Below, in pieces: positions 27,070 to 37,046 of a stretch of 64,000 bases of DNA (positions are counted from its first letter, which is position 1; each line of letters begins with the position of its first letter). The notes under the pieces are model-generated. The model searched no databases and had not been told where the DNA came from. It was given only the letters and a program-made list of their open reading frames with translations. This DNA is from Bryopsis sp. KO-2023 (lineage: Eukaryota; Chlorophyta; Ulvophyceae; Bryopsidales; Bryopsidaceae). Position numbers and translations under genes: made by a program. The DNA is taken from NCBI GenBank assembly GCA_030272585.1, contig BSYQ01000010.1, positions 744,001 to 808,000 of the forward strand. The letters run 5' to 3'.

Positions 27070-28920
27070 CTTCTGCACAACTCCTTGCTTTTTCTTGGTA
27101 AACACGGTTCCTTTTCTTCGCACAATTTTATTGTCTCCTACTCCGTGATCCAAGGGTACTGGTAATCTCGAGAGAGCATCGGCATTAGCATGTCGCTTCC
27201 CCGCTCGATATTCGATCTCAAAGTCAAATTCTTGCAATCGCATGGCCCATCGCAACAGTCTTCCCGTCAGATTTTTCCCAGTCATGAGCCAAACTAGAGC
27301 TTGATGGTCCGTTTGTAAGGTGAACCGATTTCCATACAGAAAAGGCCGAAAATAAGTACAGGCCCAGACGACTGCGAGGCATTCGCCATCAACAGCCGAA
27401 TAGTTTCGCTCCGCAGGGCTCAAACTCTTGCTCGCATAGGCTATGATCTTTTCTGTTCCGTCCGCCTGTTTTTGTGACAGTACAGCTCCAATGGCGGCTG
27501 AACTCCAATCCGTTTGAAGGATATAAGGTTGATCCAGTTGAGGTGTTGCCAGTGCTGGTTCCGAAGTGATCGCTTCCTTCAAATGCTCAAACGCCGCCTG
27601 TTGCTCCTTTCCCCAAACATAGGGTACGTTTTTCCGAAGAAGGAGGTTGAGGGGAGCCGCCACTTGTGCATAATCTTGAATGAATCTTCGGTAGTACGAT
27701 GTCAACCCCAAGAACGACCGTAGTCCTGAGACATTCACCGGAGGTGTTTGCACTCGTACCGTGAAGACTTTCTTCGGATTCATCCTGATCTGATCGTTGC
27801 CAACGATATGGCCGAGGTATAACAACTCCTCAAACGCAAAATCTGATTTTCGTGGACTAATCCGCAGATTAGCATCCCGTAGCCTTTCCAACACTTCCCT
27901 CAACAACTTTTGATGCTCTTCCCAAGAACTTGCATGGATCACGATATCATCCAAATAAACCACTACACCCTTCCATAATAAGGGACCCAAAACTTCATTC
28001 ATCAAACGTTGAAAAGTGGCAGGGGCATTGGAAAGACCAAAGGGCATTACCGTGAATTCATATAATCCTTCCTGCGTCACAAACGCTGTTTTCTCTGCTG
28101 AATCCGCATCCATTCGAACCTGCCAGTACCCTGACCTCAAATCTAATGCGGTAAAGTATTTGGATCCCGCAAACTGATTGAGGGCGTCGTCAATGCGCGG
28201 TAATGGAAAACTATCACGAACCGTTATTTTGTTTATTTGCCGATAATCAACACAAAACCGAATTGATCCATCTGGTTTGGGTACCAAAACGATTGGAGCC
28301 GCCCACGCTGACTTTGAAGGTCTGATCACACCATTTTCCAACATTCGAACTACTTCTGCCTTGACTACTGCATTTTCTTTTGGACTCAAACGATAGGGAT
28401 TTTGGCGAATCGGTTTGTTATCCCCCGTATTTATTTCATGATAACAAACATTCGTCTGCCCCACATCTTTAGCCTCCCACGCACAAGCGTCTGGGAATTC
28501 TTCCAACAAATCGAGTAACTCTTTTCTTTTCTTTTTCCCCAAACTCGACGAAATTTTGAGATTGTCCAACAACTCCCGATATCCTTTCCCTTTTTCTTTT
28601 TCTTTTCCTTTTACTTTTCCTTTTCCGTTGTTTTTCCCTTGCTCAAATACTATTGCATCATCCCAAAACTCTTCATCGTCTGGAACCCGAACATCTTTCC
28701 ACGAAAGTCCTTTTTGTTTCATTTTTCTCTCTATCTCTTGCATATTATACACCGAATCACAATACCTCTGGCATTGTTGATCCCATGTATTTTCCCATTG
28801 TTTATTCCGTTCTTTTTCTTTGTCCCGAGTCAACTTTTGTACCTGGCTTTGTATCTTTTTAAACCACGTCCGGGTTTCCTTTTTCTGACCTTCTCGTTTT
28901 TCCCGTAGTTTATTTGACAC
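27067..28920 (-). CDS. TE3 reverse transcriptase and RNase H
   Basis: This 617-aa frame holds a lysine-rich leader (about 1-100), reverse transcriptase with FCVDYRQIN, LDLRSGYW and YLDDIVIH, and RNase H with QTDWSSAAIGAVL and a TDHQAL segment. It begins at a GTG near 28920 with no ATG close by, and its frame is open a little upstream across the gag stop, so it is probably reached by -1 slippage at the T-run there. Protease is not in this ORF but at the end of gag, and integrase is in the next ORF. Splitting pol between RT and integrase is unusual for Ty3/gypsy. All catalytic residues are present. Confidence 0.9.
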   Translation of the reverse strand: MSNKLREKREGQKKETRTWFKKIQSQVQKLTRDKEKERNKQWENTWDQQCQRYCDSVYNMQEIERKMKQKGLSWKDVRVPDDEEFWDDAIVFEQGKNNGKGKVKGKEKEKGKGYRELLDNLKISSSLGKKKRKELLDLLEEFPDACAWEAKDVGQTNVCYHEINTGDNKPIRQNPYRLSPKENAVVKAEVVRMLENGVIRPSKSAWAAPIVLVPKPDGSIRFCVDYRQINKITVRDSFPLPRIDDALNQFAGSKYFTALDLRSGYWQVRMDADSAEKTAFVTQEGLYEFTVMPFGLSNAPATFQRLMNEVLGPLLWKGVVVYLDDIVIHASSWEEHQKLLREVLERLRDANLRISPRKSDFAFEELLYLGHIVGNDQIRMNPKKVFTVRVQTPPVNVSGLRSFLGLTSYYRRFIQDYAQVAAPLNLLLRKNVPYVWGKEQQAAFEHLKEAITSEPALATPQLDQPYILQTDWSSAAIGAVLSQKQADGTEKIIAYASKSLSPAERNYSAVDGECLAVVWACTYFRPFLYGNRFTLQTDHQALVWLMTGKNLTGRLLRWAMRLQEFDFEIEYRAGKRHANADALSRLPVPLDHGVGDNKIVRRKGTVFTKKKQGVVQK

Positions 28921-28931
28921 GGAAGGTCTTT

Positions 28932-28938
28932 CTAAAAA
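28932..28938 (-). promoter_or_regulatory. Candidate slippage site at the TE3 gag stop
   Basis: The gag frame ends TCT TTT TAG. A tRNA on TTT could slip back one base on the T-run and read TTA GAA in the RT frame, which is open here. It is not a canonical X XXY YYZ heptamer, so the mechanism is uncertain. Confidence 0.4.
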
Positions 28939-31900
28939 GATGTAACCAAAAGGTCTGTTCTATCGTCTCCACACTGGCCCATAACACTTGAAATATCTTC
29001 TTCCACAAACTCTGGAGCCTCTTCCACGGACTCAAACTGAATAGGAACGGCACTCAACCGTTGCCCTTGACGATAAGGGATTAATTGTTTGAACCCGAAA
29101 TGGATTTCAGCATAGGCTTTCCCAAGCCAAGGCGTACCTAGAATCAAGGGAAAGGTTGTGCTTCGAATGACATGCACAGGAACGGAGAGACGGCATTGGC
29201 CCACCGCTATTGGCAATGCTTCAATATATCCTGCTGCTTGGGTCGCATGTCCATTGCAATCAGTATATCGACCACGGGGAGTGGTAACCCAATCTTCGAT
29301 CCCCAACTTTTCCACTTCTGTCATGGCAATCACACATGCGCTTGCACCTGTATCCACCACGGTTTGTGGAATCCGTCGTTCCATCACCTTTGCCGTTATT
29401 GTTGTCACCCGATATTTACGTTTACTGCCGGTGGCGTACAGGTGGATCCCTTCCTGTGCGGCTTTCGGTATCTTCATCGATTTCAACCAAGCATCGACAA
29501 CTTCGGGGTGTTTCTCGCAGAGTTCTGCCAATGGAATTTCTGCTTTTGTATTTTCCAATATCCGTTTTGCCTCAGCCGCCGTGAACTTCCGAGCGCCTTC
29601 CTGGTTTTTCTTTCGTGGCGATTTGGATCCTTGACGCTTCGCTTTGGTCTTTGGCTTTGGAGTATTGGAAAGCATGGGTAGCGGCATCCTTGGCACTGGT
29701 ACATCCACATTCACTTGCTGTTGCGGATATCTTTCCTCCTCTTTCTTCTTCCTTTCATCAATGTGTCCCGTTCTTGTTTCCGCTGTCCGCTCTTCTGCCT
29801 CGATCACAACATGCTTCTCTTTTGGTTCTGACTGTTTCTCTTCACCTACTTCGTCGATTTCCATCGGTGTTCCCAAAGCGCTTGGGAGAGTGGTGTCGAC
29901 CTCCATTGCTGTAAAACATTGAGCTTCCTCAGTTCGCGAGAAATTCATGACGTAGGCATCGTCGAAGTATTCTTCCTCGAAAAAGTGCACTCTCTTGTCT
30001 GGACAATGGAATGCCATATGTCCAGTTCGGTTGCAGGCAAAGCATCGGATTTCATTCCCATTCCAGCGACCTCTGCCACGTCCATTTCCATTCCCACGTC
30101 CTCGTCCTCCTTGATAACCTCCTTGATAACCTCCTTGATATCGTCCTCCTCTTCCATTTGCATAGCCTGTTCCTCGTCCATTTCCTCGGGCCTGATTCCA
30201 TCCTGTTGGCTGGGTATATCCTTGATACGGCGCTGGCTTGTAACCTCCTTGACCCAATCCTTGGATCTGTCCTGAAATATCCTTCATCATTGTTTTCAAC
30301 TCGTCATACTCTTTCTCATGCTTCTGCGAATTTTGCTCCAGCCCTCTCAACCGATTGTCCGTCACCTTCTGATGCGTTCGAACCTCATGACGGAGATTAT
30401 CAATCTGTTCATTGATCCTCTGGTCTGTGACCACCACGTTCAGTTTGTCTCTGACATCCTCTTCTGTTTCTTCCATCACGTTCACTCGAGCCCTTCCTCC
30501 ACCGAGTTTCTTCTTTTGCTTTTCAATAAACGACGCTCGTTCAATGGCCTGAGCAAACGTGTCTGTATGGTGAGACAAGAGAGCTTCCATCAAATCAGTC
30601 TTCAGTCCTGATTTGAAGATTTGAAATAGAACAGCATCCCCCAGAACAGGTCCTCCAGCATCTGCAATTCGTGTTCCCAAGTCGCGCAAGGCTTGCTCAT
30701 ATTCCCGTACTGATTCTTGATTTCCTTGTCGCCGGTTCATCACTCGGGTCATAAGAGTTTGCAAATCGGCATCAAACCGATGAACCAAATCCGCGCGCAG
30801 ATGAGCCCATGTCCGATGTGGATCTGCTGCTGGGTACCGCTGCAGCCAACTCATTGTCCATTGCAACGCTGATTTCTCACAATACAACACAAGTCGATGG
30901 ATACGCTGATCCAGATCATCTGCCACCGTAGGTGGTCGATCCCACTGTCCTGCCTCCGCCAAGGCTTCATACTGATTCAACCATGCTGCCACATCTTCAC
31001 CTTCAGTTCCGGTTAATTTGCTTAATTTCACATTAAACCCCCGGGGTGCGGCTGCACCTGGAGCGGCCATCCCTCCTAGACCTCCTGGAGGTGTTGGCGG
31101 CGGTGGTGGAGGCGGTGGTGGAGGTGGTGGTGGAGGTGGTGGTGGAGGTCCTCCTGGTCCGAATCCTCCACTACTTGGCCCACCAGCTCGTTCCCCTGTG
31201 GAGCTAGGTGTTGTCGATCGTGCGCTTTCACTGGAGCTTTCGCTCTCACTGGATGAGGGTGGTCCAGGACCTGGGTCAGGGGCCCCTGTAGCGAAAGTAG
31301 TGGGCCGCTCTGGACTAGCCCAATCAAGAGGTTCAGCAACGTCAGGGGTAACAGGTGGTACACTTCGCCCAGGTGAATCAGTTGGCTCTGATACTACACC
31401 AGTCGGTGCAGCTGATCCTGGCGCTGTGACAACTGGGTCAACTGGGAATACACCTGGGGCTGCTGCTGGAACAAATCGTGGTCCGGTTAGCAAAGACTGC
31501 CGCAGAGATGCCTGATATATCGACTCGTCACTGGGTGTGGGTTCTGGGGGCACGATCAATCGAGGCCGAACAGGTCGTTCAAATAAGAACGGTAACTCGT
31601 TTGGGCGATCTCGTGGCGGAGGCAGATATCTTGACACTCCAGGATAATATGCTGGTCCTCCGTCTACTTCTTCTACAGTGGCGACAGCGTCTGCGGCTGC
31701 TTCGACCGCTGGAACTTCGTCTTGTGTTTCTGCAACTTCTTCTTCCCTTGTGGCAACAGGTCCCGATCCACTAGGTGCTCCCTGTTGGATACCGTCTCCA
31801 GGGGGTGATGTTTCCGGCGCTTCCTCAAGCTGAGAATCCTCAAATGCTTGAAGTGCAGCCAAGGGATCGATCTCCCGTCCTGGAATTAATGGCGCAACAG

Positions 31901-32294
31901 GCTCTTCTTGTACGTCCTCAGATGGTCCGGCTTGACCACCCTCTTGTTCAACTACTTCTTCGCGCTCAACACCCGACACTCCCTCGTCAGTGTGTTGCGC
32001 TTCTCGTTGGGCCTTCTGTTCTTGCTCCTGTTCCGCTCGTCTTCGTACGGCGGCTTCCCTGGCAAACTTTCGTGCCTGATAAAACTCCCTAATACAATTC
32101 TTTTTCTCTAACGCAAGAAGACGTTCGTTATACTCTTGCTCACTCAAACGTCCAGCTCGATATTCTTCTACCAAATCTTTCCGTTTCCCTTCTTTGTACT
32201 CCTTTATCCAGGTTGTTGAATACTCAAAGGGAAAGATGTCCGGTATCGGTCCCGCAGCTCGTTCCTCGTCCACACTATCCCCTTCACGAGCCAC
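28932..32294 (-). CDS. gag: TE3 gag with carboxyl-terminal protease (1120 aa)
   Basis: The amino region is acidic and Pro-rich with a long poly-Pro run (about residue 400). A capsid-like gag core follows (LNQYEALAEAGQW, ADLVHRFDADLQTLM), then an RGG/GGY-rich basic stretch and a CCHC knuckle, CFACNRTGHMAFHC, at about 751. The last 140 residues are a retropepsin-type aspartic protease with VDTGASACV (Asp near 981) and ILGTPWLG. Gag builds the particle and the protease matures it. Fusion of protease to gag, ahead of a frame change, gives every gag molecule a protease, unlike TE1 and TE4 where protease is in pol. The start is the ATG at 32294. Confidence 0.9.
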   Translation of the reverse strand: MAREGDSVDEERAAGPIPDIFPFEYSTTWIKEYKEGKRKDLVEEYRAGRLSEQEYNERLLALEKKNCIREFYQARKFAREAAVRRRAEQEQEQKAQREAQHTDEGVSGVEREEVVEQEGGQAGPSEDVQEEPVAPLIPGREIDPLAALQAFEDSQLEEAPETSPPGDGIQQGAPSGSGPVATREEEVAETQDEVPAVEAAADAVATVEEVDGGPAYYPGVSRYLPPPRDRPNELPFLFERPVRPRLIVPPEPTPSDESIYQASLRQSLLTGPRFVPAAAPGVFPVDPVVTAPGSAAPTGVVSEPTDSPGRSVPPVTPDVAEPLDWASPERPTTFATGAPDPGPGPPSSSESESSSESARSTTPSSTGERAGGPSSGGFGPGGPPPPPPPPPPPPPPPPPPTPPGGLGGMAAPGAAAPRGFNVKLSKLTGTEGEDVAAWLNQYEALAEAGQWDRPPTVADDLDQRIHRLVLYCEKSALQWTMSWLQRYPAADPHRTWAHLRADLVHRFDADLQTLMTRVMNRRQGNQESVREYEQALRDLGTRIADAGGPVLGDAVLFQIFKSGLKTDLMEALLSHHTDTFAQAIERASFIEKQKKKLGGGRARVNVMEETEEDVRDKLNVVVTDQRINEQIDNLRHEVRTHQKVTDNRLRGLEQNSQKHEKEYDELKTMMKDISGQIQGLGQGGYKPAPYQGYTQPTGWNQARGNGRGTGYANGRGGRYQGGYQGGYQGGRGRGNGNGRGRGRWNGNEIRCFACNRTGHMAFHCPDKRVHFFEEEYFDDAYVMNFSRTEEAQCFTAMEVDTTLPSALGTPMEIDEVGEEKQSEPKEKHVVIEAEERTAETRTGHIDERKKKEEERYPQQQVNVDVPVPRMPLPMLSNTPKPKTKAKRQGSKSPRKKNQEGARKFTAAEAKRILENTKAEIPLAELCEKHPEVVDAWLKSMKIPKAAQEGIHLYATGSKRKYRVTTITAKVMERRIPQTVVDTGASACVIAMTEVEKLGIEDWVTTPRGRYTDCNGHATQAAGYIEALPIAVGQCRLSVPVHVIRSTTFPLILGTPWLGKAYAEIHFGFKQLIPYRQGQRLSAVPIQFESVEEAPEFVEEDISSVMGQCGDDRTDLLVTSF

Positions 32295-32399
32295 CCACTG
32301 AGATAACCGCTCTTGGAAACGTGCCCACGTCTCTCTCGCCAGCGTTGTCGGGTCCCAATAAAGGTGCCCAGCGAAGGTTCCTCTGGAACAACCGTCCGG

Positions 32400-32411
32400 G
32401 CTCCGAAACCA
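32400..32411 (-). other. TE3 primer binding site
   Basis: TGGTTTCGGAGC on the minus strand directly abuts the LTR with no spacer, because seven LTR-terminal bases present in the 3' LTR are missing here. Confidence 0.75.
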
Positions 32412-32840
32412 AACTTTTGAGGTTGCTCTTTAAAAAGATCCGGAAGGACTATTGTCACTTCCTTTTCAGGAGGAGTCCAACCACTTTGGGAAAATACAAC
32501 AGAGACAAAAAGGAGAGATAAAACTCGTGGGCTGAATTACATTCATCCTGACCGACTTTAAATAGTCGAAACGCAACCTCTAGCCAACTGCTGATCAACT
32601 GTAAATCAGCTTCTAATGGCTTCAGTAAATTGTCCCATTCTGTATCAGTTTGTCGTACTAATCCCCCAGATCATCGATCAAATCAAAAACTCCACAGGGC
32701 CTGTTCCTCTATATGTCCCAGAATCACCCCATAACATTCCAGCAAAACCCGAAGTACTCTTTCCAATCGTATTGTCAATGTATTTCCGGTTATTTTTAAA
32801 AACAACCTGCCCCCCTGTCCAACCTTCTTAACCACCCACA
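32412..32840 (-). repeat. TE3 5' LTR
   Basis: A 429-base match to 14338-14766, no differences noticed. It is followed on the right by CACCAC (32841-32846), which also lies just left of the 3' LTR. Confidence 0.9.
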
Positions 32841-33189
32841 CACCACCTTTGTTGTATTCGAATTCGAGTGAAATCCAAATGCAACCCTGCAATCAAAACA
32901 GACCAGCACCGTATTCCTCGCGAAATAAAATTGGGCCCGTGTGGTGTTTTGGCAACTGATTTCTGTTGCCACAGTTGGTTGTGTTCTTACTGTGCCATGG
33001 TGAGAAGAACCAAGGTTTGAATTTACAATTGACAATAACAAGGTTGACAAGGTTCCATTAGCGGATTGATTTGAGATCAGTGGTTTGCCAGCCAAACTGT
33101 TTTTCTACAAGATAATTTGGGGGCCAGAAAAGGGCCACATCCACCCAAAGTTTATAAGACCTGGGGCCACAGCACCTTATCTGTTGGTT

Positions 33190-33199
33190 TATATATATA
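33190..33199 (+). promoter_or_regulatory. TATA box of the coiled-coil gene
   Basis: ATATATATA lies about 85 bases before the first ATG at 33278 in a compact promoter bounded on the left by TE3 (ends 32840). Confidence 0.45.
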
Positions 33200-33277
33200 C
33201 GTTTCTCTATCGAACTACAAGTATACTTGCAGCGCCATAGGCACCTTCGACCTCTTTCGCGAAGTTCGCGAAGCGCC

Positions 33278-36200
33278 ATGAGTCTCACTGGACGATCTTC
33301 CCGTCTAACAAGCCACAAGTCCTTGGGGCTCACGCGACGGCAAAACAAACACACAAGAAGCGCTGCGGGTACCAAAGGCGTGAAGGAGGGTGAGGAGGAG
33401 CCTGTCGACAATGTGGATCAACAGCAGGTCCTGGAACTGGAGTCGAAAGTCCTCGATCTACAGAAGCAGCTGGAAGCGGAAAAGCGGAGGTAGCACATGA
33501 CTAGGGTTTCGTGTGTTGTCGCAGGGGGTAGCAAGGGGCGGAGAGGTTAGGGTTAACAGGCTGGGGAGCAGAAAATCGGGGAGCTTCATGGATTTCTGCT
33601 GTGGTGGCGGCGCAGGAGTTTGTGCATGCTACCAACATCGCAACTTTTGCTCGTATACTTTCTTTGAAAAAAGGGGGAGAACACAAAAACATGCCCAGTT
33701 CCAATCCACAATTTGCAATGCTTGGCTTGCTGAATCTTCTCACCCAGGATATCACAATGGTTTATCTGAAAGTCAAACCTTGTGAAATGCAAGTTTTGAA
33801 CAGCGGGGTTTTCACGCTCTTCTGTCTGTTCAGGTCGAGCGTGCTCGAAAGTGAGCTCAGCATATCGTTGGCGACATCCCAAAGGGCAGAGGGGGCTCAT
33901 CAAGAAGAGGTGGCGAACATGGAAGCGGACGTAATGCAAGTGACTGCGGAAAGGAGGTCGCTTATTGAAAAGCTTCAGCAAATCGAGGTGGTGGAAGACG
34001 CAATCAGGGACCTGTATGTTCAAATGAAGGTGGGCTCTCCCGCAGTGAACAATCAACGAACACAATGTAATTTGACGTTTGTTTGTTGAAAAATCAACGA
34101 ATCGTGCGCGCAATTTTATGGGGATGGTGATGCGAGTCAGCAGCCTGAAAAGGAACTCTACTTTTGTCTTGCAGGATCGTATAGCTGAAGATGAGCCCAG
34201 TGTCGAGCGTTTGCAGGAGGTGAGTGTCGTGCTTCTTCAAGGACTCAAAACGATTTAAAACAATGTTTCCAGAATTTTTTTATCAAAACATTTGTTTAAA
34301 AAGATAATTAAACCAAGAAGACACAGTAGAAGAGTGTGTGGGTAACTTTGCGCAAAGTACACAGACAATTTCTTTCTTTTCCAGCGCAGAAATTTGAAGG
34401 GAATACCCTTGATGCAATAAAAACATATGACAGCAGACAATGCGATTTCTGTTTTTGATCAAAACCATGAATGAATAAAGTGAGTGGTGATGCTCAGGAG
34501 AAAATGGCCTTGAAGAAGGAAAACATATTTGTCGTCCTGGGCGCGCTTCATGCAACATTACAGAATCTGTGGGCATTCAAGGTATTGACTTTTTCTGATT
34601 ATGTAGTGTTCAATTTGGGATTGGAAACAGAGCACATTTTCAAATCGTTTTTAAGGAGCTGGGGGAAATATATCCCATACAAAAAAATCGAAGAAATAAA
34701 GTAGTTGGGAAATATTCATCTCTGGGCCATCGACTCATTGCGACGATTTGTTAGATGATTGAAGGTCGATGCAGAAGATGATCTGAGAGGCATCAGACAG
34801 ACTCGAGCCAACGACCATTTGAAACAAATCGAGGGCTTGAAAGAGTCTCTTCGGGCGAGGGATACAGATTCTCATGAACTCCAAAGAAGGCTGGAGGCGG
34901 CTGAGCTACGGTATGGAGTTGATATCTTTCACTGGGGAGCGTCAAGATATTAATTGAATCCACTGATTTTTATTTTATTTTTGTGGATTTACCGGTAGTT
35001 GAACATTTGGAAACTGTAGATTGATTGAAGTATATTCCCCACATAGGGTGGCGATTGTTTCTCTGTCGGTTCTTTGTTTGTGAGTTTGAAACACATTCAT
35101 GTTTTAATTGCAGAAGTGAATATTGTGTTGTTTGCTCGACAGACTCCACGATGAGATCGCAAGCAAAGAAAGGCTTCTGGAGGAGAGCCAAAGCATTGCC
35201 AGGGACATGGAGTCAAAGCATTGCGAGCTGGTAGAGACGCTTAAGGTTAGGATGCTCATCTGGCTTATCTTGAATATCGCAAACTGAAATGAATGCAACT
35301 GGCGTCCTGTGGGAGAGTTGTTCTCGTGTCGGTGCTTACGTTTGGGTTTCCAATCAACCCTTGGGTTGGCAAAAAAAATGAGTCAAGTTCTGTGCCTCCT
35401 TGAAGAAAACCGAGTTTGAGAGCGAGCGTTTGCGTCAATGCTTGACGCTTGCTCGTGAAGAAGGGAGGAAAAGGGATGGGCTGGTGCTCCGAAACAAGCA
35501 GCTGGAATCAGCTAGACATTTCGATCGACTGGCGCAAGATAGGGAGCTCAGGCAAATGCGATACGAGCACGAATCAAACATGGGAAAGGTAGATATAAGC
35601 AGGCATCCACTGCACTGAGATCGAAACCACGAAGTCTCCTTGCTCACGACTTGTTACTTCATCCTCCATTGCAGGCGGCGAACGAATTGTCAAACCTCAC
35701 GCAGCTGACAAAAGAAAACGAAAACCAAAAACAAGAAATTGAAGAGGCAAACAGACTTATCCGATCCATGAAGGTACCAACACACCCCAATACAGTGCAA
35801 CGTTTTTTTCCGTTTTTGACACCTCCGAGCATTTTTCATTAAAGAGATCACCATTCGTACAAGCAAAACCTGCACTGCTTCCTCAAGCAACACGAATTTG
35901 ATCAAATATTAGTGCAGGGCGCACGATCTCAACAGTATACTCGACAATGTTTTCACTTCACCCCCAACAACCAAGACGTTTGTTCATTTCGCAGAGAAGT
36001 ATGTCTCAGTCGCGGTACGAAGAGGCATGCGATACGATTCAGAGACTCCAGTTGGAAATCGATGGCAAAATTATCAAAGAAAAGGAGCTGACAACAAAGC
36101 TGAAAGCACTGGAGGGTAAAGTGGCGCTTCAATCACCCAAGGTGATTCTTGCAGTTTCAAAGTCTTGAGAATACACACACAAAACTGGCCCTGGATAAGA

Positions 36201-36487
36201 ACCCCTTCCCCCAAGAAAGAATGCTGCGATCTGTGGGAATGATTCAAGTTGAATTTTATCAAAAAAGGCAACAACAATGAGCTGATTTCAACTTGCCATT
36301 GCAGAAACGCCCAGCGTCTGCTGTAATATTGAGGAGATCTGGCTCAGGCGCAGAATGCAACAAGGACAAACTTGAGGCTTGTTCGGACGATGGAGTCTTG
36401 GCTGATGTGGAGAGCATGCGCAGACTGGCCAAGTCCGGCTTGCGAAGCTTCAAGGAGACGTTGCGGAAAGAACCTTTCCTGTATTAG
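33278..36487 (+). CDS. Ten-exon gene for a coiled-coil protein of unknown function (465 aa)
   Basis: Exons I could join in frame with GT-AG borders: 33278-33489, 33834-34029, 34175-34219, 34498-34581, 34765-34910, 35143-35245, 35406-35588, 35675-35773, 35995-36141, 36305-36487. They sum to 1398 bases. The product starts MSLTGRSSRLTSHKSLGLTR, a basic Ser/Thr-rich tail, then is almost continuous coiled coil (Glu/Gln/Lys/Leu heptads) to about residue 400, ending in a short basic segment. There are no membrane spans and no enzyme motifs. Such proteins usually act as scaffolds in cytoskeletal or centrosomal structures, but I do not recognise the family. Exons 4 and 5 have weak acceptors and are least certain. 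It converges with RGP, 560 bases away. TE3 sits 440 bases upstream and may alter its promoter. Confidence 0.75.
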
Positions 36488-37046
36488 ACCTGAATACGGT
36501 CAGCAGAGTGGAATTCTGTCCGAAAGAGGCAAAGCCCTTGATGGGGGCTATTGCTTTCCACCCCTTCCATTCAAATTGTTGTGTAACTTGTAAGAGAGAA
36601 CTACTTGCCATACAGATATACAGGTTGCCTTTGCCACTGGAGTCACACAGTTCTGGCAGAGAGTATACATAAGAAATCCCTCAATAACCCCCTTGGGGAT
36701 CCATCGTTTCAGCTGAATTTGTATTGACAATCCCATTGTTGCAACCACTTCCACCACAATACCAAAGCACACACAATTCTACAGTACTACTCCATTCCTT
36801 GACATCACATTTGACGTTAGAGGAGAAAACAGCCTACCCCCTTCCTCTTACCATATACATATTCACAACACAAGTTTTGAAGGTCAAACTCCTCCCCAAC
36901 AGCGATATCAACAGTTTGAAACCTCTATTTTTGATCTTCTCCAAAATCAGTCATTTTTCAACAGAATTCCAGAACTCCTGTCTGAACCCTCCTTTTCAAC
37001 AGCTTTTCTGGAAACAGCAAGCCGTGGGATTTCTCTCTGATGCTGG

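Larger units (their letters stand above)
14331..32840 (-). mobile_element. TE3: Ty3/gypsy element with three ORFs, interrupted by TE1 copy 2
   Basis: A minus-strand element of about 8.9 kb once TE1 copy 2 (17401-27036 plus one target duplication) is discounted. From its 5' end: LTR 32412-32840, primer binding site 32400-32411, gag-protease, reverse transcriptase-RNase H, integrase fused to an accessory domain, polypurine tract, LTR 14331-14766. The 6-base CACCAC flanks it (14325-14330 and 32841-32846) if the 3' LTR is taken to run to 14331. No chromodomain is seen. The junctions between ORFs are tight overlaps, which points to a natural three-ORF layout rather than decay. The insertion lies about 440 bases upstream of the coiled-coil gene ATG. 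Confidence 0.9.
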
